9,434 bases of DNA from Coriobacteriia bacterium (GTDB taxonomy: Bacteria > Actinomycetota > Coriobacteriia > WRKU01): contig WRDL01000053.1 in assembly GCA_009784095.1 (NCBI GenBank), positions 1 through 9,434 on the forward strand. The letters are read 5' to 3'. The translations under genes and the position numbers were made by a program. The notes under the pieces are model-generated. The model was not told the DNA's origin and made no database searches. It worked only from the letters and a program-made list of their open reading frames with translations. Of the stretch, positions 3,950 through 9,434 are shown piece by piece; position 1 is the stretch's first letter; every line of letters starts with the position of its first letter.

Positions 3950-6661
3950 TTAGGACACCGCGACCTTCTGCTTGGGACGTGTCAACAGTTTGTGGACGTC
4001 TATCAAAACGAGTGGGACAAATACCGCAAGCAGGACCTCGAACCAGTCCCTCCCGTCAAGCGGCACCGTGTGAAAGACCTGCTGCAGAGGTGACAGATAG
4101 ATGATCGCGAGATGCAGGATAAAGGAAACGATCGCCGCCATGTTCAGCCATTTGTTCTTGAACGTCTCAGCAGAAAAGATCGAGCGCGTCGTTGAGCGGA
4201 ACGTGAACGAGTGGAGTAACTGCATCACCACCACTGCGGTCAGAAGCATCGTCTGCGTGTGGTGCGCATCGGTCTCGCCGAACCAGCCCAGTGCACTGCC
4301 GTAATAGGCGGTCAGCGCTCCAACGGTGATCAGTGCACCCTGGATCGCCACTCGTGTCAGCGAACGTGCGCTCAGTATCGACTCGTCGGGATTGCGGGGC
4401 TCACGCTGCATCACCCGGCTCGATCCCGGATCCACACCCAGTGCGAGTGCCGGCAGTGAGTCGGTCACCAGATTGATCCATAGCAACTGGACCGGCAAGA
4501 GCGCCGGACCGACCAGACCGACCGCATCCGAGTACGGCAAAAGCATCGCGATGGGAAACAGCGCGGTAAGAAAGACGATCAGCACCTCTGACATGTTGCA
4601 TGAAAGGAGGAAGAGGATCGATTTTCGTAGATTATCGAAGACGACACGCCCTTGCTCGACGGCGTTGACGATGGTCGCGAAGTTATCGTCGCTCAGCACC
4701 ATATCGGCGGCTTCACGCGACACGTCGGTGCCGACCATCCCCATCGCCACACCGATATCAGCAGCTTTGAGTGCCGGCGCATCATTGACCCCATCACCGG
4801 TCATCGCCACGATGTGACCGTGACGCTTGAGCGCGGAGACGATACGTATCTTATGCTCGGGATTGACGCGTGCATAGATATGGGTCTGCCCGACAAGATC
4901 GAAGAGCTCGTCATCGGTCAGCTTCTCAAGGGTCGGTCCGTCGATGACCGGGGTGTCGGTCGGAAGACCGATCTCGGCTGCGATCGCTTGAGCGGTCAAC
5001 GCGTGATCTCCGGTGATCATCGCGACGTCGATACCGGCGTCATGGGCCTCCTTGATCGAGGCGATCACCTCGGGACGCGGGGGATCGAGCATCGCCATGA
5101 TGCCGACATAGACCAGTCCACGTTCGATATGGTCCCCTTCAAGCTCCTCGTCAGCGCCGAAGGGACGATAGGCGAACGCAAGCGTGCGATTACCCTGAGC
5201 GGCGAATCGCTCGTTGATCGCCATGATCTCATCGATCAGGTGGGGGGTCATATCAACGACCGCACCATCGATGCGCGCTCTATCGCACAACGATAAGATG
5301 ACATCGACGCCGCCTTTGGTATATACCTCGCGCTGTCCGGTCTCATCTTGATGGATCGTCGACATGCGCTTACGATCGGAGTTGAAAGGCACCTCGCCGA
5401 TCCGCTCGCGCGCAAGTGCTTCGTCATGACGCAATAGGGCGGCAACGACGAGAGCGGTCTCGGTCGGATCCCCGATGAGCTCTTTCTCGGCGTTATAGCG
5501 CGCGTCGTTGGTCGAGAGTGCGATATCGAACAGCAATGCCTCGTCATCAGCGTTGACGACTCCTTCCTCGACCACCACACCACGCTGTGCATCGACGATT
5601 ACCGGAGTCAACCCCACCAAGACATCGCGCACCGTCATGACGTTCTGCGTCAAGGTGCCGGTCTTATCCGAACAGATGAACGAGGTCGAACCCAACGTCT
5701 CGACCGCGGGAAGCTTTTTAACGATGGCGTTCTGCTCGGCCATGCGACGCACACCCAGGGCAAGCGCGATCGTCACGATAGCAGGCAGACCCTCGGGGAT
5801 GGCGGCCACCGCCAAAGAGATCGCTACCAGCAGGCTCTCGGAAAAATCGACGCCTTGTAGCATATCCACGACGAAGACGATCGCACAGATGGCCAACACC
5901 AGCAAAGCGATGCGTTTACCGACGCGCCCCAGTTCGATCTGCAGAGGAGTCTCTCCCTCTTCAGCCTCCGCCATCAGCCGTGCGATAGTGCCCATCTCGG
6001 TATTCGTCCCGGTCGCGGTCACCACATAAAGACCGCGTCCGACCGATACCGAGGTGCCTGAGAACACCATATCGCCACGGTCTCCCAAGGGACTGTCGAG
6101 CTGCGCGGTCGCCTCGACGTTCTTGCGCGCCGGTTTCGACTCACCGGTCAGCGCGGCTTCCTCGCAACGCAGCGCGTTCGCCTCGATGAGCCGTCCGTCC
6201 GCCGGGATCTTGTTCCCTGATTCGAGGGAGACGATATCACCGGGAACCAACTCTCGTGCCGGGACCGTGATGAGCTTGCCCTCACGTATGGCAAGAGCGG
6301 TAGGCGCGCTCATCTCTTTGAGCGCCTCGAGCGCCTGCTCGGCACGATATTCTTGATACACACCCAAGATCGCGTTGATGAGCAAAATGATGACGATCGC
6401 GACGCTCTCCACATACTGCCCCTCGAAGAGCGAGATCGCGACAGCGGCCAGCAGCACCCAGATCATGAAGTCGTTGAACTGTTCGAGAAAGATGCGCCAC
6501 AGCGGGGTCTTTTGGGGGGGCTCGAGCTCGTTGAGCCCAAAGCGTGTCAGGCGTTGTGCAGCCTCACTGTTTGACAACCCCAGCGTCGGATCGGTCTCAA
6601 GGGTTCGAAGTGCCTCTTCGACGGAAAGCGTGTAATAAGGAAGTTGCTGCATTAGCTTCAC
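3950..6661 (-). CDS. P2A-type cation-transporting ATPase, probable Ca2+ pump
   Basis: The 903-residue product has the complete P2-type layout: N-terminal cation-ATPase domain (about 5-75), TGES in the actuator domain (172-175), PEGLP in M4 (289-293), the phosphorylated Asp332 in SDKTGTLTQN, nucleotide-binding KGG (449-451), MITGDH (548-553), and hinge TGDGVNDAP (621-629). Calcium-site residues of SERCA-like pumps are present: Glu290 (M4), Asn689 and Glu692 (M5), Asn730, Thr733 and Asp734 in M6. The M8 glutamate is replaced by Gln814. Ten membrane segments are expected. It should export Ca2+ or a similar divalent ion from the cytoplasm using ATP. The start used is GTG at 6661; an ATG three codons later is equally possible and neither has a strong ribosome binding site. 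It lies 104 bases after rlmH and 191 bases before infA. Ion specificity is inferred only. Confidence 0.93.
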   Translation of the reverse strand: MKLMQQLPYYTLSVEEALRTLETDPTLGLSNSEAAQRLTRFGLNELEPPQKTPLWRIFLEQFNDFMIWVLLAAVAISLFEGQYVESVAIVIILLINAILGVYQEYRAEQALEALKEMSAPTALAIREGKLITVPARELVPGDIVSLESGNKIPADGRLIEANALRCEEAALTGESKPARKNVEATAQLDSPLGDRGDMVFSGTSVSVGRGLYVVTATGTNTEMGTIARLMAEAEEGETPLQIELGRVGKRIALLVLAICAIVFVVDMLQGVDFSESLLVAISLAVAAIPEGLPAIVTIALALGVRRMAEQNAIVKKLPAVETLGSTSFICSDKTGTLTQNVMTVRDVLVGLTPVIVDAQRGVVVEEGVVNADDEALLFDIALSTNDARYNAEKELIGDPTETALVVAALLRHDEALARERIGEVPFNSDRKRMSTIHQDETGQREVYTKGGVDVILSLCDRARIDGAVVDMTPHLIDEIMAINERFAAQGNRTLAFAYRPFGADEELEGDHIERGLVYVGIMAMLDPPRPEVIASIKEAHDAGIDVAMITGDHALTAQAIAAEIGLPTDTPVIDGPTLEKLTDDELFDLVGQTHIYARVNPEHKIRIVSALKRHGHIVAMTGDGVNDAPALKAADIGVAMGMVGTDVSREAADMVLSDDNFATIVNAVEQGRVVFDNLRKSILFLLSCNMSEVLIVFLTALFPIAMLLPYSDAVGLVGPALLPVQLLWINLVTDSLPALALGVDPGSSRVMQREPRNPDESILSARSLTRVAIQGALITVGALTAYYGSALGWFGETDAHHTQTMLLTAVVVMQLLHSFTFRSTTRSIFSAETFKNKWLNMAAIVSFILHLAIIYLSPLQQVFHTVPLDGRDWFEVLLAVFVPLVLIDVHKLLTRPKQKVAVS

Positions 6662-6765
6662 TTTCTCGGTAAACGTTGTGGACGCTTTCTATTTTTTCAT
6701 ACTTTTATGGCTCGATGGTGTTTTATTACCCGGACGGAGAAAAGGAGTACGCGACGCGTCAGCGA

Positions 6766-7233
6766 TCACTTATGGTAGGGCTCGCCTCGCACGATCTTGA
6801 ACGAACGATAAATCTGCTCGAGCAGCACGACACGCGCCAAATTGTGGGGAAGCGTGATCGGTCCGAATGAGATGGTCTGGGCGCACTCCTCGCGCACCGG
6901 AGTGCTCACCCCGTTCGATCCACCGATGATGAAGGTAAGATGCGAGGTCCCCTCGACCGTGAGACGTTCGAGCCACTGAGCACGCTGCACACTCGTCTGC
7001 GCGATCCCCAACCTGTCGAGCAGCACCGCCAGTGAACCGGCAGGAATCGCTTTCAGTATCGCTTCGCCTTCACGGGTGAGAGCCGCATCCACCCCGAGAT
7101 CATCGGGTGCGTCAGCGATCTCGACGACCTGTACGCGTGCATACGGGCGCAGTCGCTTGAGATATTCGTCGCACGCCTCGCGCCAGAATCTCTCGGTCAA
7201 CTTCCCGGTCGCTATGATCGTTATCGTCAGCAT
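6766..7233 (-). CDS. rlmH: 23S rRNA (pseudouridine1915-N3)-methyltransferase RlmH
   Basis: The 155-residue product is a full-length SPOUT-fold methyltransferase. It shows the SAM-binding loop FIIGGSNGV (101-109) and the diagnostic C-terminal block from TLPHNLARVVLLEQIYRSF (127-145) to RGEPYHK at the very end. RlmH methylates pseudouridine 1915 in helix 69 of 23S rRNA on assembled 70S ribosomes. The ATG start is supported by GAGAGGG upstream. A good -10 box lies a short distance before it. No terminator is visible after its TGA, so read-through into the ATPase gene is possible. It lies downstream of the htrA terminator, so it seems to begin its own unit. Confidence 0.96.
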   Translation of the reverse strand: MLTITIIATGKLTERFWREACDEYLKRLRPYARVQVVEIADAPDDLGVDAALTREGEAILKAIPAGSLAVLLDRLGIAQTSVQRAQWLERLTVEGTSHLTFIIGGSNGVSTPVREECAQTISFGPITLPHNLARVVLLEQIYRSFKIVRGEPYHK

Positions 7234-7259
7234 CGATCCCTCTCGCCTCGTGTGGAGTC

Positions 7260-7290
7260 ATTCTACCGCACCTCTCGTGCGCGGTGACAA
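7260..7290 (-). promoter_or_regulatory. Candidate rlmH promoter
   Basis: On the minus strand TTGTCA (7290-7285) is followed after 19 bases by TAGAAT (7265-7260), a 5/6 match to the -10 consensus. The spacer is longer than ideal. It contains a perfect inverted repeat, CGCAC-N5-GTGCG (7281-7267), between the two boxes. Transcription would start about 20 bases before rlmH. Confidence 0.5.
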
Positions 7291-7332
7291 GGTTGGGTGA
7301 CGCCGAGCTGTCTTGACGCCTGTTACTCGCTT

Positions 7333-7361
7333 AAAAAAAGCGGCTCCTTGAGAGGAGCCAC
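7333..7361 (-). terminator. Rho-independent terminator of htrA
   Basis: On the minus strand GTGGCTCCT (7361-7353), loop CTCA, and AGGAGCCGC (7348-7340) form a 9-bp stem with one U-G pair, followed by seven T (7339-7333). It lies 34 bases after the htrA stop. This is the clearest intrinsic terminator in the window and separates htrA from rlmH. Confidence 0.92.
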
Positions 7362-7395
7362 TTGTGATTGTCTCTTTTTGATCAACGAAGAGCTC

Positions 7396-8889
7396 TTACC
7401 AACTGCTCTCAAATGCATTCTGATGGATAAGATCGAGCAGTTCTTGAGGGATGATGCTTCCCTGCGCGCCGGAACTATTGTTACCCTCAGATCCGCCCAT
7501 GCCTTCTGCTGCGCGTGACGCTTCTTCCAGCTCGTATTCCGCAGAAGGGATGCTCTGAACCGTCGCGGTGTCGTTGCCCAATGTGACCTCGACGCTGGAC
7601 AACTCGCCGCCCCGATAGAACTCGACAGTGACGGTATCTCCTTCGCGATGCGAGCGCACCGCAGCGAAAACGTCCTCGGTCGTCGTGATGGCACGATCAC
7701 CGATCCTTACGATGATATCTCCTATCTGAAATCCCGCACGCTGCGCGGGAGAGCCGGATACCACCTCGACGATGTAGGCACCGGTCTCTACCGGCAGTTG
7801 CAGCTGTTGCGCCGCCATCGCGTCAACGGATTGTGTCGCCACTCCCAAGAAGGGATGCGAGACCTCGACTCCTTCGATGAGCTGATTGGCGATATCGAGC
7901 GCGGTATCGACCGGTATCGCAAAACCCACACCGGCGCTTGAGCCCGATGTGGTCTTTATCAGGGTATTGATACCGATAAGTCGCCCGTCGGCATCGACGA
8001 GTGCGCCCCCGCTGTTACCGGGATTGATGGCGGCATCGGTCTGGATGAGGTTAGCATAAGCGGCGATCTGGTTGCCCAACTGGAACGCTTCGGTACGCCC
8101 GAGCGCAGAGATGATGCCGACCGAGACCGATTCGGACAACCCGAAGGGATTACCGACCGCCATGACATATTGCCCGACTTTCAGATCGCTCGAGTTGCCG
8201 ATCGTGATCATCGGCAGATCATTGGCATCGATCTTGAGTACCGCCAGATCGCTTGAGGGATCGGTCCCGACGACCGTCGCCTCATAGGTCTCCGAGTTGG
8301 CGGTCACCATGATGGAGCTGCCCGACTCGATGACGTGATAGTTGGTGAGGATATAGCCATCCTCTCGCATGATGACACCTGAACCGCTCCCCTCAGCGGT
8401 CATGATCCCCATCATCGTCATCTGCTCTTGCGTGACCGAGATGCTCACCACCGAAGGAAGGACCTTGGCGGCGACATTCACGCTCAGATCGGTCCCGGTA
8501 TCGATGCCCAGTGCCTCACGGGCAGGGGTCGGTACCAGACGCTCGATGGTGGTGACGGTGGGGATGTTGCCCAGGATCAGGAACGAGGCGAGCGACGCAC
8601 CGAGTAACGCGGCGATAAGCGACGCGAGCGCGGTCAGCCACAGATGCTTTGCGGAGAACGAACGCTCTCTGGTAGGTATCGCAGCGGTCTGCACCGGGAT
8701 CTGGGGAGTCCCCCAGGGAGTCTGAGGCTGAGGCTGAGGCTGTGGCTGTGCCGGTTGTGCGACGTCCTCAAATATCGTCTCGGAGACGACCTCAGGCTCG
8801 GTATATACGAATTGTTGCTCGAGCTGCTCAGCAGATACAGCTGTCGGTCGGCCAGAAATGGTATCGTGACCGGTATACTCGTCTGTCAT
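7396..8889 (-). CDS. Membrane-anchored HtrA/DegP-like serine protease with one PDZ domain
   Basis: The 497-residue product has a cytoplasmic N-terminal part (1-80) with a Pro-Gln repeat (45-58), one membrane segment (about 83-106), and a trypsin-like protease domain (about 138-335). The catalytic triad is His185 (TNYHVIES), Asp214 (SSDLAVLKI) and Ser293 (INPGNSGGAL). A single PDZ domain follows (about 345-440), beginning HPFLGVATQSV and including GSPAQRAGFQIGDIIVRIGD. A glycine/serine-rich tail of about 50 residues ends in ESSW. The protease and PDZ domains should face outside, degrading or refolding damaged envelope proteins. The ATG start is preceded by a G-rich stretch but no strong Shine-Dalgarno sequence. 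The gene has its own candidate promoter and a strong terminator, so it is probably monocistronic. The exact subfamily (DegP, PepD or HtrA-like) cannot be fixed from sequence alone. Confidence 0.95.
   Translation of the reverse strand: MTDEYTGHDTISGRPTAVSAEQLEQQFVYTEPEVVSETIFEDVAQPAQPQPQPQPQTPWGTPQIPVQTAAIPTRERSFSAKHLWLTALASLIAALLGASLASFLILGNIPTVTTIERLVPTPAREALGIDTGTDLSVNVAAKVLPSVVSISVTQEQMTMMGIMTAEGSGSGVIMREDGYILTNYHVIESGSSIMVTANSETYEATVVGTDPSSDLAVLKIDANDLPMITIGNSSDLKVGQYVMAVGNPFGLSESVSVGIISALGRTEAFQLGNQIAAYANLIQTDAAINPGNSGGALVDADGRLIGINTLIKTTSGSSAGVGFAIPVDTALDIANQLIEGVEVSHPFLGVATQSVDAMAAQQLQLPVETGAYIVEVVSGSPAQRAGFQIGDIIVRIGDRAITTTEDVFAAVRSHREGDTVTVEFYRGGELSSVEVTLGNDTATVQSIPSAEYELEEASRAAEGMGGSEGNNSSGAQGSIIPQELLDLIHQNAFESSW
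8724..8747. repeat. Hexanucleotide tandem repeat within htrA (Pro-Gln linker)
   Basis: GAGGCT occurs three times in tandem, followed by GTGGCT, and encodes alternating Pro-Gln residues on the minus strand in the cytoplasmic linker of the protease. The unit is a multiple of three, so copy-number change would alter linker length without a frameshift. Confidence 0.7.
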
Positions 8890-8932
8890 GTCATGCCCCC
8901 GCTCTCAGATGTAATACTTGTAACTATCATTA

Positions 8933-8961
8933 AATGTACTCCTGAGATAAGCACTTCACAA
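8933..8961 (-). promoter_or_regulatory. Candidate htrA promoter
   Basis: On the minus strand TTGTGA (8961-8956) is followed after exactly 17 bases by TACATT (8938-8933). Each box matches consensus at four of six positions. The segment is notably A/T-rich relative to its surroundings and lies about 45 bases before the htrA start. No heat-shock type (sigma-32 or HspR) motif was recognised. Confidence 0.4.
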
Positions 8962-9005
8962 TTAGACCATCGAGCTGCCAGATTAATTCACAGAGAACCT
9001 ACAAA

Positions 9006-9137
9006 TGGGACGTTGGGACAGTAGGGTCGGTTCCTTTTGTCTCACTTTTGTCACATAGGGTAAAACGAGGGTCTGGGTTTTCCAGACCTTCTTTGTGACA
9101 AAAGTGACAAAAGGAACCGACCCTACTGTCCCACTAG
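9006..9137. repeat. Long inverted-repeat element, copy 2, after nuoN
   Basis: Left arm 9014-9054 (41 nt) and right arm 9095-9133 (39 nt) are complementary throughout except for a two-base insertion (TC) in the left arm. They flank a 40-base centre with its own hairpin. The core of each arm is the same sequence as in copy 1, and the outer TGGGACGTT (9006-9014) is shared too. Compared with copy 1 the arms are extended inward by CACTTTTGTCAC-like sequence, and the centre is unrelated. The right edge carries the nuoN stop codon. Confidence 0.85.
9067..9091 (-). terminator. Terminator-like hairpin inside repeat copy 2, downstream of nuoN
   Basis: GGTCTGG (9070-9076) pairs with CCAGACC (9082-9088) around a five-base loop. 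Three more pairs, including one G-T, extend the stem to 9067-9091. On the minus strand the stem is followed by GTTTTA, and on the plus strand by TTTGT. It probably terminates the nuo operon ahead of the htrA promoter. Confidence 0.6.
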
Positions 9138-9434
9138 AATTCGATCAGACCGAAGAGCATCGCAAGAACCGGGACGAGTACCCCGACCATGAGCGCGGTG
9201 GCGATGATCGCAAGGTTCGCACACAGACTCGGCTCGGTGTTATAGCTCACAACGTTCGTCTGCTCACCGGTGGGCTCATCGAAGAATGCCGCACGTACCA
9301 TGCGCAGATAGTAGAACGCCGATATCGCACTTGCGACCGTGGCGAGCACAACGATGATCCAATAGGGCGACGAGATACCGGCCATGAAAACGAATAGCTT
9401 GCCGAAGAAACCGACCAGAGGTGGCACCCCGATC
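9134..9434 (-). CDS. nuoN: NADH-quinone oxidoreductase subunit N, C-terminal part (5' truncated)
   Basis: The frame is open to the right window edge; 99 residues are visible, beginning IGVPPLVGFFGKLFVF. The G(I/V)PPLxGFFGK motif followed by a membrane helix and SAISAFYYLRMVRAAFF is the typical end of the antiporter-like subunit NuoN of complex I. A last helix (around ANLAIIATALMVGVLVPVLA) closes the protein. The GTG at 9427 is internal, not the start. NuoN is one of the proton-pumping membrane-arm subunits and is normally the last gene of the nuo operon, in keeping with the terminator-like repeat that follows at once. NuoM or another MrpD-like subunit is less likely given the last-gene position and the short tail. 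The TAG stop is supplied at the edge of the repeat element. Confidence 0.85.
   Translation of the reverse strand, partial: IGVPPLVGFFGKLFVFMAGISSPYWIIVVLATVASAISAFYYLRMVRAAFFDEPTGEQTNVVSYNTEPSLCANLAIIATALMVGVLVPVLAMLFGLIEF

Noticed and set aside
4652..5296. Plus-strand open frame of 214 codons opposite the ATPase
   Set aside because: It has a His/Asp/Arg-rich composition typical of antisense frames, with no domain and no independent promoter or ribosome binding signal; the ATPase on the minus strand is complete and conserved.
5508..6029. Plus-strand open frame of 173 codons opposite the ATPase
   Set aside because: The Ser/Thr-rich translation mirrors conserved ATPase motifs on the other strand, so it is not an independent gene.
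6662..6765. Terminator or promoter between rlmH and the ATPase
   Set aside because: I found only a short self-complementary GACGCGTC without a loop and weak A/T-rich hexamers; no convincing signal in the 104 bases.
443..9137. The two repeat copies as a CRISPR or as ends of one composite transposon
   Set aside because: There are only two copies about 8.5 kb apart, each internally palindromic with no spacers; the DNA between them is housekeeping genes with no transposase or integrase, so a mobile unit bounded by them is not supported.

Overview
The window looks like a chromosomal segment from an anaerobic or facultative actinobacterium, most plausibly of the Coriobacteriia type. This is inferred from the order infA-rpmJ-rpsM-rpsK-rpsD-rpoA-rplQ, a four-cysteine S4, a 312-residue RpoA, an actinobacterial-style HtrA with a long proline-rich cytoplasmic N-terminus, complex I genes and moderate GC content. 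No taxonomic marker was searched, so the assignment is tentative.

Layout from left to right. A 5'-truncated PIN-domain (VapC-like) toxin gene on + converges on a minus-strand block. That block, read right to left, is infA (TTG start), rpmJ (37 codons), rpsM (GTG), rpsK, rpsD, rpoA and rplQ (GTG). It encodes IF-1, L36, S13, S11, S4, the RNA polymerase alpha subunit and L17, mostly with short gaps. Upstream of infA, where many bacteria carry secY-adk-map, there is a 903-residue P2A-type calcium-pump-like ATPase. It is preceded by rlmH (23S rRNA pseudouridine-1915 methyltransferase) and by a membrane-anchored HtrA/DegP-like protease with one PDZ domain. The right edge holds the 3' end of nuoN. 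All genes except vapC are on the minus strand.

The most striking non-coding structure is a repeat present twice, at about 443-564 and 9006-9137. Each copy is a long inverted repeat (33-bp arms in copy 1, 39-41-nt arms in copy 2) enclosing a different terminator-like hairpin. In both copies the TAG stop codon of the upstream minus-strand gene (rplQ, nuoN) lies at the same base of the element. The element therefore seems to close two large housekeeping operons. It resembles REP-like palindromic elements, but nothing in the window would mobilise it.

Functionally, the central part supplies transcription and translation machinery, with rlmH as a ribosome-modification neighbour. The pump, HtrA and NuoN serve the membrane and envelope. 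Apart from the repeat pair and a few candidate regulatory palindromes, the window is ordinary housekeeping sequence and I see no obvious new multi-gene system in it.
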